Part shown: positions 35,405 to 44,288 of the stretch, piece after piece
Layout: each line of letters starts with the position of its first letter
Numbering within the stretch: the first letter of the stretch is position 1
Assembly (NCBI GenBank): GCA_016708435.1
Contig: JADJFV010000001.1
Location: 248,001-312,000 of the forward strand
DNA length: 64,000 nt
Direction of reading: 5' to 3'
DNA from: Leptospiraceae bacterium
GTDB taxonomy: Bacteria > Spirochaetota > Leptospiria > Leptospirales > Leptospiraceae
Notes under the pieces: model-generated
Told to the model about the DNA's origin: nothing
Databases searched by the model: none
What the model saw: only the letters and a program-made list of their open reading frames with translations
Made by a program: the position numbers and the translations under genes

Positions 35405-36223
35405 ATGGATTATCCAGAGAGAATACGCCTGGCAATCCAATACATGGAAGAACATTCGAGTGAAAAAATTTTGCTCGAAGCAATAGCAAAAGCCTCTTTT
35501 ATTTCTCCTTTTCATTTTCATCGAATTTTTAAATCAATAACTAACTCTACTCCAAGAGAATATATGGAAAGGATTCGTATAGAAAAAGCCGCTCATCTTA
35601 TACAATATACGAATTTAGGCATAGGAGATATCGCATATGACGTTGGGTATGAAAACCATGAATCTTTTTCTAAAGTGTTTAAAAAAATATTTGGGTCAAC
35701 GCCGCAGGAATACAAAAGAAAATTCAAATCCATTTTTACAAAGAAACCATTAGAAATTAAATTAGATAGTCCAATTAGAAAAAAATCTGAATCTTTAAAT
35801 GTATTGTATATGCGGCATCTCGGAAAATACAGCCAGGTAGATAAAACTTGGAGGAAACTAATTCAGATTGCATCTAAGAAAATAAAAATAGATAAATCTA
35901 CAAGGCTAATTGGTATTTGGCACGATAATCCCAACATAACTTCCGCAGAAAATCTCAGGCTGGATGCATGCATTGTAACTAAAGAAAAAATGCAAGTTGA
36001 GGGATTGGATATTAAAACAATTGCAGAAGGAGAATATTTAGTTTTCAGGTATTATGGAGATTATGCGCAACTCGATTTAGTTTATAGTAATATCGTTCGA
36101 GATCATTTACTTACAAACAAAATAGAATTAGACAACCGCCCGTCCTTTGAAGATTATATTCAATCCCCTGCCTTTCATTCCCCTAAAGATTATATCACTG
36201 ATATTTACCTACCGATAAAATAG
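35405..36223 (+). CDS. AraC-family regulator with GyrI-like effector domain
   Basis: A 272-residue transcription factor. Residues 5-105 carry two helix-turn-helix motifs of the AraC type (AIAKASFISPFHFHRIFKSI, then DIAYDVGYENHESFSKVFKK, closing with GSTPQEYK). Residues 120-272 form a GyrI/SOUL-like effector-binding domain (LNVLYMRHLGKYSQV, then EGEYLVFRYYGDYAQL, and the closing DYITDIYLPIK). The architecture matches Rob/SoxS-type multidrug or stress regulators. It probably binds a small hydrophobic molecule and controls neighbouring genes. No operator was identified. It follows DUF2905 by nine bases. Confidence 0.9.
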   Translation: MDYPERIRLAIQYMEEHSSEKILLEAIAKASFISPFHFHRIFKSITNSTPREYMERIRIEKAAHLIQYTNLGIGDIAYDVGYENHESFSKVFKKIFGSTPQEYKRKFKSIFTKKPLEIKLDSPIRKKSESLNVLYMRHLGKYSQVDKTWRKLIQIASKKIKIDKSTRLIGIWHDNPNITSAENLRLDACIVTKEKMQVEGLDIKTIAEGEYLVFRYYGDYAQLDLVYSNIVRDHLLTNKIELDNRPSFEDYIQSPAFHSPKDYITDIYLPIK

Positions 36224-36284
36224 CAAGATTTGTCTAACTAGAATCAGGGAATGGGTGTATCCTAAATTTATAAAGGAGATAAAT

Positions 36285-36482
36285 ATGAAATACGCTTTGA
36301 TAATGATTGGAATTTTAGGACTTGGCGGCGGAACTATTGTTAAGTTCATAGAAAAGCCTTCTATAGCAAATCCATTCATGAGAGTCTTTGCTCATCTATT
36401 CATTGACATGGACAAAGCGATGGAATTGTATTTAGAAAACTTAGGTAATGCTCTTGGAGAAAAATATGAAAGCGCAAAATAA
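36285..36482 (+). CDS. Small membrane-associated unknown protein
   Basis: ATG 36285 is preferred over 36255 because AAGGAG lies six bases upstream. The 65-residue product has a hydrophobic N-terminus (YALIMIGILGLGGGTIVKFI) and an amphipathic second half. No family is recognised. Its last 17 bases overlap the following gene, so the two are probably translated together. Confidence 0.6.
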   Translation: MKYALIMIGILGLGGGTIVKFIEKPSIANPFMRVFAHLFIDMDKAMELYLENLGNALGEKYESAK

Positions 36483-36900
36483 AGATTTAACCCCATGGCA
36501 AACAAAATTAAATAAAGACGCAACGCACCAAGTAAAAATTTTGGATAAGAAATTTGCTGATATGCCTGCCAATAGCTCTATGTTAATTGCAACACCTAAA
36601 ATTATAGATCAATTCATTCGCAAAATCCCAAAAGGAAAATCAAAATCTCTAAAAGAAATGAGAGTAAGTCTAGCAAAAAAATATTCCGCCGATTATACTT
36701 GTCCTGTGACAAGTGGAATCTTTCTTAGAATTGTAGCTGAAGCTGCATTCGAGAGTTACATTATAGGCAAACAGCCATTAGACAAAATAACTCCATTCTG
36801 GCGGTTAATAGAAGTAGACTCACATCTTGCAAAGAAGCTAAGTTTCGGCGAAGACTTCATCCGGCAAATGAAAAAACAAGAAAGTGTTTCGCAGGAATAA
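36466..36900 (+). CDS. MGMT-like (alkyltransferase-fold) protein
   Basis: ATG 36466 is favoured by GGAG nine bases upstream; 36448 is an upstream in-frame alternative. The 144-residue product has KYSADYTCPVTSGIFLRIVA, then ITPFWRLIEVDSHLAKKLSF. This resembles the DNA-binding and active-site part of methylated-DNA-protein cysteine methyltransferases, but the usual PCHR motif is not present. The only well-placed cysteine is in TCPV. It may be a divergent alkyltransferase-like protein that recognises damaged bases without repairing them. The call is tentative. Confidence 0.45.
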   Translation: MKAQNKDLTPWQTKLNKDATHQVKILDKKFADMPANSSMLIATPKIIDQFIRKIPKGKSKSLKEMRVSLAKKYSADYTCPVTSGIFLRIVAEAAFESYIIGKQPLDKITPFWRLIEVDSHLAKKLSFGEDFIRQMKKQESVSQE

Positions 36901-36996
36901 AGATATTTTTACGAAATTTTTTCGTTTACGATTCCCCTTTTTGTTTTAACATGTATGTCATAAACATAAAAATAGAGATGTATGAGATGACGATGT

Positions 36997-38541
36997 ATGA
37001 TAAAAACAAAAATACCGGCGGAAGACAAGAAGTATTATGATTTAATTAATAGCTTGCAAATTGAAATACGGTTAGGAAAAAATATTTTCGATATTCTAGA
37101 TCATATTCTAGAAGAAATTCTCAATATTTTTGAAGCAAGCACAGGAAGTATTTCTCTTTCTGACCCACAAGAAAAAATCCTTACCATTGCATGTGCGAAA
37201 GGTATTGATAAAGAAAAAAAAATTGCCGCAAAATTCCCATTTGCCGTTGGGATTACGGGAGCGTCAGCAGCAAATAGGAAAACAGTTTATGCACCTGATG
37301 TAACAAAGGAAAAGCGTTATGTAAAACTAATTGACTCTGTTGTATCTGAGCTTGCTGTGCCTATGATTTCGGACAATGAAGTAATTGGGATTCTAAACCT
37401 AGAATCGCATTACCTAGATCATTTCACAAAAAAACAAATCTCATGGGCAGAAAAAATTGCCGATGAACTCTGTAAGGCGCTTATTCAAAATACCTTTTAT
37501 AGAGAAGCAATTGAGAGAAGTAAGAACGAACAGGATTTTTTAAATTCTATTCTCGGTTATGATGCGCAGATTTTATTTTTAAAAACAAGAATTCGCACTG
37601 TAGCTCCCTCCGATGCATCCATCTTGATTAACGGCGAGTCAGGAACAGGAAAAGAATTAGTCGCGAAAAGCTTACATCATTTATCCGCTCGCAAAGCAAA
37701 TCCTTTTATTAGTCTAAACTGTGGGGCGTTAAATGAAAATCTACTCGAAACAGAATTATTTGGTCATGTGAAGGGAGCTTTTACGGGGGCAGATAGAAAT
37801 GTAATCGGAAGATTTGAAGCGGCTAATGGTGGAACTATTTTTTTAGATGAAGTTGCTGAAATGCCACCTTCTTTACAAGTAAAGCTATTGAGAGTTTTAC
37901 AAGAAGGAGAAATAGAGCGAGTTGGTGACTTTAAAAAAATAAAAGTAAGCGTGCGGGTAATTAGTGCTACCCACAAAGATCTCGCGCAAGAAGTTGAAAA
38001 GGGAAACTTTCGATTAGACTTATACTTTCGTTTGGGGGTAATTCCTCTTCGCCTCCCACCTCTTCGAGAAAGAAGAGGAGACATTCCCTTACTCGTTCAT
38101 CATTTCCTATTAGAATTCAATAAACGATACGGCAAAAATAAATACTTTGACATGACAACGCTAGAACTCTTAACACAACATACCTGGCCTGGCAATGTGC
38201 GGGAACTCGAAAATGCAATTCAGTATGCAGCCATTCTATGTCCAAATGATAAAATTACTCCTGACTTTTTACCGGATAATGCAATTCGTGGATTTGATCG
38301 CCTAAAAGAAGAAAAAACGACCGCTAAATCAAAGGTGAATCCCTTAGAAGAACTGACAGCCATTGATTATTCTGATTTGAATCTAGAAAAAGCTCTTTCC
38401 AAAGTAGAAACAAAATTGATTCAAGAAGCCCTAAAAATCGGAAAGACACAGGACAATGCGGCAAAGCTTTTAGGTATTAGCAGGGGTTCTTTACAATATA
38501 AGATTAAAAATAATCCTGATATTCAATTTTTAAGCGATTAA
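36997..38541 (+). CDS. Sigma-54-dependent activator with GAF sensor domain
   Basis: A 514-residue bacterial enhancer-binding protein. Residues 20-170 form a GAF domain. The AAA+ domain carries Walker A (GESGTGKE, about 213), ELFGHVKGAFTGAD with the sigma-54-contacting GAFTGA near 260-265, Walker B (GGTIFLDEV) and the arginine-finger region PPLRERRGDIPLL. The C-terminal Fis-type helix-turn-helix reads DNAAKLLGISRGSLQYKIK. It should open promoters recognised by RpoN in response to a ligand of the GAF domain. A -24/-12 promoter lies 210 bases downstream, before the next gene, which makes that gene the likely target. Confidence 0.93.
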   Translation: MIKTKIPAEDKKYYDLINSLQIEIRLGKNIFDILDHILEEILNIFEASTGSISLSDPQEKILTIACAKGIDKEKKIAAKFPFAVGITGASAANRKTVYAPDVTKEKRYVKLIDSVVSELAVPMISDNEVIGILNLESHYLDHFTKKQISWAEKIADELCKALIQNTFYREAIERSKNEQDFLNSILGYDAQILFLKTRIRTVAPSDASILINGESGTGKELVAKSLHHLSARKANPFISLNCGALNENLLETELFGHVKGAFTGADRNVIGRFEAANGGTIFLDEVAEMPPSLQVKLLRVLQEGEIERVGDFKKIKVSVRVISATHKDLAQEVEKGNFRLDLYFRLGVIPLRLPPLRERRGDIPLLVHHFLLEFNKRYGKNKYFDMTTLELLTQHTWPGNVRELENAIQYAAILCPNDKITPDFLPDNAIRGFDRLKEEKTTAKSKVNPLEELTAIDYSDLNLEKALSKVETKLIQEALKIGKTQDNAAKLLGISRGSLQYKIKNNPDIQFLSD

Positions 38542-38669
38542 TTTTAATCTTTTTAGATTAAATCTAAGAATAATTCTAGCAGCAAAAATCCCGATTGGAT
38601 ACAGTTAAAACTTATTACTGTAAGCCGATTATTGCTAAACTATCAATATTCTTTATTAAATCATACATT

Positions 38670-38684
38670 TCTAGCCATTCTAGA
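38670..38684 (+). promoter_or_regulatory. Candidate enhancer-binding site
   Basis: TCTAG-N5-CTAGA, a 15-base inverted repeat, lies about 70 bases upstream of the -24 box. That distance suits an upstream activator sequence for the adjacent Fis-type protein. Related TTCTAG half-sites occur nearby, for example near 38576. The assignment rests on symmetry and position only. Confidence 0.45.
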
Positions 38685-38752
38685 CATAATAAGGGAGGTA
38701 GAATGCAATTGAAGATTTAATAATTTTAGATTAAAATTAAGTTTTTAAAACT

Positions 38753-38768
38753 TGGCACGGTTCATGCA
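38753..38768 (+). promoter_or_regulatory. Sigma-54 (-24/-12) promoter
   Basis: TTGGCACGGTTCATGCA at 38752-38768 matches the consensus TGGCAYRNNNNTTGCW at all fixed positions but one (A for the first T of TTGC). GG at 38754-38755 and GC at 38766-38767 have the required spacing. Transcription should begin near 38778, which excludes ATG 38778 as the start of the following gene and supports ATG 38832. Confidence 0.85.
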
Positions 38769-38831
38769 TTAGTATAAATGAAACAGCGAAACGCTGAAAA
38801 CAAAGAAATGATAGACAAGAGGATACATACC

Positions 38832-39206
38832 ATGAAAAGAATTACAGCAATTACCTTAACAGCAGCAGCTCTCAGCCTAATGACAAGCCCGATTTTTTCA
38901 ATTAGCAATGACTTAGAAAGCAAGCTCCTAGAAAAAGCACTCATCGAAGGCGCAGTTACTCAAGAACAAAAATCTGCTGTAAAACATTACCTAGCTTCCG
39001 TTGCTTCTGAAAAGAAAAAATTGGCTGATTCTTACAGAGAAATGGCAACAGTAAATTACGGTGGAAAAGCTCTTACTCAAGATTTGAGAACAAAAAGACT
39101 TTTAGACCTTGCAAAAGCTTTGGATAATTTAGCAGCTAGCTACGAAAGCTTAGCAACAAACTACTCTCCAACAGAATACCAAAAACTAGCTAAATTAGAA
39201 GAATAA
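38832..39206 (+). CDS. Small exported helical protein, likely sigma-54-controlled
   Basis: ATG 38832 is chosen because AGAGGA lies upstream and because the transcript probably starts near 38778. The 124-residue product has a signal peptide (MKRITAITLTAAALSLMTSP, then IFSISN). The mature 100 residues are strongly helical and charged (LESKLLEKALIEGAVTQEQK; KRLLDLAKALDNLAASYESL), with no cysteine. It resembles small periplasmic helical proteins but no named family. The gene stands alone between a sigma-54 promoter and a strong terminator, directly downstream of an enhancer-binding protein gene. Confidence 0.8.
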   Translation: MKRITAITLTAAALSLMTSPIFSISNDLESKLLEKALIEGAVTQEQKSAVKHYLASVASEKKKLADSYREMATVNYGGKALTQDLRTKRLLDLAKALDNLAASYESLATNYSPTEYQKLAKLEE

Positions 39207-39244
39207 TAACATCTCATACATCTTTACTAACTCTTGCTCTCTCC

Positions 39245-39277
39245 CTAACCTTGTCGAGCAAGGGTTAGCTTTTTTTC
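39245..39277 (+). terminator. Intrinsic terminator
   Basis: CTAACCTTG (39245-39253) pairs with CAAGGGTTAG (39259-39268, one bulged base) and is followed by CTTTTTTT. It ends the small exported protein transcript 39 bases after the stop. Confidence 0.85.
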
Positions 39278-39402
39278 CCACCCACCACCTTCCCTCCTAC
39301 AAAAACAAAAAACACTTTCGGGCAGATAAGTTAAATTAGCCTCAGAAAAAATCGACAATAGTTACTAAAGCTATAAACCTACCTTATATAGCTTGATAAA
39401 AA

Positions 39403-39750
39403 CTATTTTAACTTTACTCTTTCATATTGAGCATCAAGTATTGTCGCACCTGCACCTCTTCCACCGGCAACATCCCAACTAGGGCGAGATTCTTTTTTAT
39501 CTTCCGAATAATCTAGAACGAGTTTATAATTTCCAAAGAAGTTTAATTGGTTCGCTATAATTTCTAACTTATCAGGAACTTTAGGATTGTATTTTCCATA
39601 AATTCCTCTTGATAATGATCCATCGTTTTTCCACTTATAACGATATTCACTAATATTTACATTTCCAGCTGAATAGAATTGAAAAACTTTTCCAACAGGA
39701 AGATGAGTAAAGTAGTAGCAATCTTTTTCCTGCTCGTTAAACTGTATTGT
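39403..39750 (-). pseudogene. Startless open frame, probable 5'-truncated gene
   Basis: A 115-codon frame bounded by TAG (39751-39753) and a stop at 39403-39405 contains no ATG, GTG or TTG near its beginning. It reads TIQFNEQEKDCYYFTHLPVG, includes RYKWKNDGSLSRGIYGKYNP and KLEIIANQLNFFGNYKLVLD, and ends DAQYERVKLK. The composition and strand-like pattern look like a real exported or lipoprotein domain whose beginning was lost. The family is not recognised. Confidence 0.45.
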
Positions 39751-39814
39751 CTATTCGATAAAATTTATTAAGATGCGAAATCATGGAAATAAAATTTACA
39801 CAAAAGGAATTATC

Positions 39815-40849
39815 ATGTTACCAGAAAAAGAAATTTTAAAAGAAACTTTATTATGCAATAATACCGGAAAGCTAAACAAGGAAGCTTGCGGCTATTCCCG
39901 ATTTCCCCTTCAAGTATGCAATCTAAAAGGAAATACATTTAGAAAAAAAAGATGGAACTATTGGTGTTTTACAAACGATGAAATTTTATTTTCCGTTACA
40001 CTCGCTGATTTGGATTATGCAGCAACTGGTTTTATTTACCTCTTTGATTTAAAGACGCTAGAGTTCATCGAAAAAACAGAATTGATTCCCTTTGGAAAGG
40101 GTTGTGTATTAGGAGAAACTGTTTTAGATAGAGTTTATTTTGAGAACTCAAAAATGAAAATTTCTATCGAATATGCTACAGTAGGCGACACATACGAAAT
40201 TGATTTTAATATATTCTGCAAATCCTTTCAGCAAGACAAAGATTTAAACGCTGAGATAAAAGTAATTCAACCACTGACGCATGAGAGTCTAAACGTTGTA
40301 ATCCCCTGGGACGAAAAGCATTTTCAGTTTACATCTAAACAACACGCCATTCCAACTAGCGGAAAAATACAACTGGGACAAAGAGAATTTCTCCTTAAAC
40401 CGGATAAAACAGATGCTACCTTGGATTTCGGAAGAGGCATATGGCATTATTCCTCTTCCTGGAATTGGGCGGCTGCCTCAGGCAAAATAAATGGAAAGAA
40501 AATAGGATTAAACTTCGGTGCGAAATGGACGGATAATACTGGTTATACAGAAAATGGAATTTTCTATGATGGAAAGCTTTATAAAATAAGTGAACAAATT
40601 CTCTTCGGTTATGATACATCTGATTTTAAAAAGCCATGGACTCATAGAACAGAAGAATCGGATAGAGTAAACCTTACCTTTCATCCGATCTATGAGCGTG
40701 TTGCTGAAACTAATTTTATTTTAATCGCATCTAAAGTGCACCAAGTATTCGGCTATTTCGATGGTTATATTCGCTTAGGAGTAAACGAAGAAAAAATTCA
40801 ACTGCCTAAATTGTTTGGTTGGTCAGAAGAGCACTATGCTCGGTGGTAA
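39815..40849 (+). CDS. DUF2804 domain protein
   Basis: ATG 39815 is preferred over 39773 because AAAGGA lies eight bases upstream. The 344-residue product matches DUF2804: LLCNNTGKLNKEACGYSRFP at the start, NYWCFTNDEILFSVTLADLD, DFGRGIWHYSSSWNWAAASG, GLNFGAKWTDNTGYTENG and the closing FGWSEEHYARW. The family has a lipocalin-like double beta-barrel and occurs in bacteria and fungi without an assigned reaction. No signal peptide is present. It is followed after 79 bases by the EAL-like gene. Confidence 0.88.
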   Translation: MLPEKEILKETLLCNNTGKLNKEACGYSRFPLQVCNLKGNTFRKKRWNYWCFTNDEILFSVTLADLDYAATGFIYLFDLKTLEFIEKTELIPFGKGCVLGETVLDRVYFENSKMKISIEYATVGDTYEIDFNIFCKSFQQDKDLNAEIKVIQPLTHESLNVVIPWDEKHFQFTSKQHAIPTSGKIQLGQREFLLKPDKTDATLDFGRGIWHYSSSWNWAAASGKINGKKIGLNFGAKWTDNTGYTENGIFYDGKLYKISEQILFGYDTSDFKKPWTHRTEESDRVNLTFHPIYERVAETNFILIASKVHQVFGYFDGYIRLGVNEEKIQLPKLFGWSEEHYARW

Positions 40850-40928
40850 TCGAAGAGCTAAAAAGAATTCCACTTGACAGAGTTTTTATAAATTCCTATT
40901 GTCTTGCACATGCGGAGGAATTTCCTAA

Positions 40929-42290
40929 ATGAAAAAAAATTCAAGCTTTGAAGAAGAGTCCCCGGAGTCGTCTCAGGATTTGCAAGACTTAGAGTCCTTT
41001 AAGAAAAAGTTCATTGATAATCATCGTGGACGCCCCATTTTTATGGTGCGCATGGAAAACATAAGGGGGCTTTCTCTAATTGATTTCATTAATTTTTTAA
41101 AAAAGGAGATTCATAATTTTCCTGAAATAAAAATCATAGACTACGGATTCTACTTTGTTGAAAATAAACAAAGTCTATTGCTTGGCATTGCCTCTGGTGC
41201 AGATATTGCGGATGACGCATTTCCAAATCTAGATGGCCATTTTGGAAAAATACACCAAGAAAATATTAGAAAGAAAATCTGCGAATTTAGCTATGGAATT
41301 TCAAGAACACAGTGCAATTACATTTCAAGCGTAAATGAAATCTTTGAAGATTTATCCAAAACGTCAGAAAAAAACTTAAATGATAATTTAGTGCGATGGG
41401 GCTGGACCTATTTTAACAAAGCAAACAGCTATATATCGGGAGCTTCCCATGAGGCAATGATTCAACCAACAGTTTGCTATGATTCAAAAGAGAAAACATT
41501 CTCAGTTAAAGGTGGAGAAATATTTGTTGGTGGAGGTGCATATAAAGGCTACAAAGATCTAATAACAGATATACCACTTGGTCAGGATATTAATCGCGTC
41601 GAATTACTTATCCTTGAAAAATTAATCATTGCAAGTGAAAACGCGCCCGGGTTATTAAAATTCAACATTACACCGCAATCTTTAATTGATACATTTTCCA
41701 ATCATGAAAAGGTCAACCGGTTTAATGGTCTTATCCGCTCAAAAAATCTATTACCTAAAAATGTTCGATTCGAACTAATTGAAAAGCATTACGAAGAAGA
41801 TGAATTTCTATTGAAAGATGTATGCCAATGCTTCTGGGATTATGGATACAGCTTTGCCGCAGATGATTTTGGAGTAAAAAGTTCTAGTCATCAAATTGTT
41901 TTAGATTTGGGTATCATGATTCAAGAATTCAAACTAGATCCAATCAGCTTTAAATTCAAAGCAACTGAGGATAAAGTCAAATTCCTAGATAACCTCGCTT
42001 TCATCGACTATTGTAAGAAGCTTGCGGACAATAGAGAAGCTGTTATCACCGCAGAGGCAGTGGGTGATTTGGAAACTCTAAAGTTTTTGATGGAGCATCA
42101 AATCGGACAATACCAAGCATTTATTCTATTTAATAAAATTTCGTTGATGCAATACAAAGAAGAATTCGAAAGTTTAAAAAATATGCCAGTAGAAGTTGTC
42201 TTTGAAATTCTATCTAACCATACACTTCTAAAAGAACAAAGGAAAGAAGGACATATTTTTAAAGTTGCCAGAAAAAATAAGTTAATCTAA
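40929..42290 (+). CDS. Divergent EAL-domain protein
   Basis: A 453-residue soluble protein. The C-terminal half aligns by motif with cyclic-di-GMP phosphodiesterases: Glu197 in GGEIFV stands in place of EAL, followed by Asn246 (KFNITPQSL), Glu282 (FELIEKH), Asp312-Asp313 (AADDFG), a Lys near 342-344, Glu376 (TAEAV) and Gln394. Most metal-binding positions are thus kept, but the surrounding motif is unusual and the loop after E197 is GGGAYKG. The N-terminal 170 residues have no named domain. It may hydrolyse cyclic di-GMP or only bind it. A GGAGGAA site precedes ATG 40929. Confidence 0.75.
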   Translation: MKKNSSFEEESPESSQDLQDLESFKKKFIDNHRGRPIFMVRMENIRGLSLIDFINFLKKEIHNFPEIKIIDYGFYFVENKQSLLLGIASGADIADDAFPNLDGHFGKIHQENIRKKICEFSYGISRTQCNYISSVNEIFEDLSKTSEKNLNDNLVRWGWTYFNKANSYISGASHEAMIQPTVCYDSKEKTFSVKGGEIFVGGGAYKGYKDLITDIPLGQDINRVELLILEKLIIASENAPGLLKFNITPQSLIDTFSNHEKVNRFNGLIRSKNLLPKNVRFELIEKHYEEDEFLLKDVCQCFWDYGYSFAADDFGVKSSSHQIVLDLGIMIQEFKLDPISFKFKATEDKVKFLDNLAFIDYCKKLADNREAVITAEAVGDLETLKFLMEHQIGQYQAFILFNKISLMQYKEEFESLKNMPVEVVFEILSNHTLLKEQRKEGHIFKVARKNKLI

Positions 42291-42419
42291 TTTTGGTGGC
42301 AGATTATTTTTAACTCCTATTGCCAATAGCACCATGGACAAAAGTTTACAAATTCGATTGAAATTGCAAGCTGATAAATTACATTGAACATAGAATAGAT
42401 ATTTTCCGCATATCATCCC

Positions 42420-44288
42420 ATGACAGAAATTCTAAACAAAAACCTTTCTAAGCTACAATCGGAATTATCGGAAAGAATTCAAGATTCCACTCCAATAGGT
42501 AATTTAGAGAAAACAAAATCCGGACAAGAAAATCTACTCGTAGATGGAATTTATTTTCATAGCAAGCATGACCCTTTTGTAGAAGCAAAACGCCTACTCG
42601 ATGGACTAAAGAAGTCATACGAAAAAAAAGTCTATATTTTCTTTGGGGCTGGACTTGGTTACGTAATAGTAGAAGCATTAAAACTACCAAATGTTCAAAT
42701 CATCTGGATGGAGTGCTATTTGGGAATACTCAAACAAGCACTGGGTAATTATGATTATTCACATTACTTAGAGTCGGGACAATTAAAAATTCTAGCTAAA
42801 CCTTTTACGGAAGATTCTTTGTTTTCTACATTTAAGGGAATATCAGTATTACCCGTTACCTTTATTCCGCATCGACCTAGCGTGTCGTGGAGAGAAACAG
42901 ATTATACAGAATGCAAGTATATATGCGAAAAATTCTTTCAGAAAAAAGATGTAAACATTGCAACACTCAGTCGATTCGAAAAGATATGGACTCGTAATCT
43001 TATTCAAAACTTTCCAGATATTCACCATTTAACTCCTGTGTCCCGATTATTTGGAATTGCAAAGGATTTGCCCATTGTTGTGTCTGGGGCAGGACCTAGT
43101 CTCTATGAGAGTCTAGGAGATATCGAAAAATATCGAGATAGGTTTATCCTAATCACAGTAGATACCGCCTTACAGGTATTAGCCAAAGCAGGCATTGAGC
43201 CTGATCTTATCTTTAGTGTAGACCCACAAGCCATTAATAGTTCTTATTTAGAAGGCTATCATGGTAGCGGCAATATTGTATTTGACCCAACTTCTAGCTA
43301 TCATACTCTTCGACTTTCTAATAAATTCCGAACTGGCTTTTTTACTTCTTCTCCTTTTCCCTTGCTACAGTTATATACGAAACATTTAAACATAGAAGCA
43401 GGAGATATTCCATTCGGGGGATCTGTATCTACAAATGCAGTAAGTCTAGCAGAGCTTATGGGAGCGGCTAATGTATATTTTGTGGGACAAGACTTGGCGT
43501 TTACGAATGGATATGCACATTGTAGAGGGGCAATCCTAGAAGAGAGATTGAACTTTAAAGAATCCCGATATTTCAAAAGAGAAAAGCACAATTACAATCA
43601 ACTGAATGCACTTCCAAAATTAAAATCCTTTGGTTATGCAGGAGAAGAATACCATACTAACGAGAAGATGCAAATTTTTAATAAATGGTTTTCCGATCGC
43701 GCAGCGGGAAGGAATTGGATTAACCTATCTACGAAGGGAACTAAGATCACTGATGTTCCTAAAAAAACTTTCTTTGAATGCTTTGATAAAACATCTCTAG
43801 AAAAAATTACGAGTATCCAATCTATAAGAGAGGCTATTCATCATTTAACCTTAGAACCTGCGAGTAATTACTTTGATACTGAAAGTTTTCTCAAAGAAAC
43901 AGAAGAGATGTATTCGGCGCTAAAACAGTTTACATCTACTCTAAAAAAAGGAAAAGACATTGCCGAAAGAATTTATTCTTTGCTATTAAAAAAAGGTAAC
44001 ACCTCAAAAGAAATCAATCATCTACTCACGCAAATGAATCTAATAGACGAAGAAGTATCTTCTAAGAAAAGTCTCAACGAAGTAATCGGAATGAGTGTGC
44101 AACGAACAATTCTTACAATTACAGAAGGCTACGAAACAAATCTAAGTCTAGAAGAGAAAAAAAATCCGCATCTAGGCGTAGCAAAGAAAAGTATTTTGCT
44201 TTACACTGGTCTATTCGATGGAGCTACTCTGATTCAGAAGTTACTAAGAAAAGTTATTATGAGGATGTCAGATGGAAGAGATGAATAG
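42420..44288 (+). CDS. DUF115 / MptE-like protein (motility accessory factor type)
   Basis: A 622-residue protein. The central DUF115 domain is clear: LPIVVSGAGPSLYESLGDIE, RFILITVDTALQVLAKAGIE, PDLIFSVDPQ, then MGAANVYFVGQDLAFTNGYA. This fold is shared with 6-hydroxymethylpterin pyrophosphokinase MptE and with the Maf flagellin-glycosylation factors. The N-terminal VYIFFGAGLGYVIVEALKLP motif is also typical of Maf-like proteins. Whether it modifies flagellar or other proteins with a sugar is inference; no flagellar or sugar-nucleotide genes are adjacent. It overlaps the next gene by 17 bases. Confidence 0.85.
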   Translation: MTEILNKNLSKLQSELSERIQDSTPIGNLEKTKSGQENLLVDGIYFHSKHDPFVEAKRLLDGLKKSYEKKVYIFFGAGLGYVIVEALKLPNVQIIWMECYLGILKQALGNYDYSHYLESGQLKILAKPFTEDSLFSTFKGISVLPVTFIPHRPSVSWRETDYTECKYICEKFFQKKDVNIATLSRFEKIWTRNLIQNFPDIHHLTPVSRLFGIAKDLPIVVSGAGPSLYESLGDIEKYRDRFILITVDTALQVLAKAGIEPDLIFSVDPQAINSSYLEGYHGSGNIVFDPTSSYHTLRLSNKFRTGFFTSSPFPLLQLYTKHLNIEAGDIPFGGSVSTNAVSLAELMGAANVYFVGQDLAFTNGYAHCRGAILEERLNFKESRYFKREKHNYNQLNALPKLKSFGYAGEEYHTNEKMQIFNKWFSDRAAGRNWINLSTKGTKITDVPKKTFFECFDKTSLEKITSIQSIREAIHHLTLEPASNYFDTESFLKETEEMYSALKQFTSTLKKGKDIAERIYSLLLKKGNTSKEINHLLTQMNLIDEEVSSKKSLNEVIGMSVQRTILTITEGYETNLSLEEKKNPHLGVAKKSILLYTGLFDGATLIQKLLRKVIMRMSDGRDE

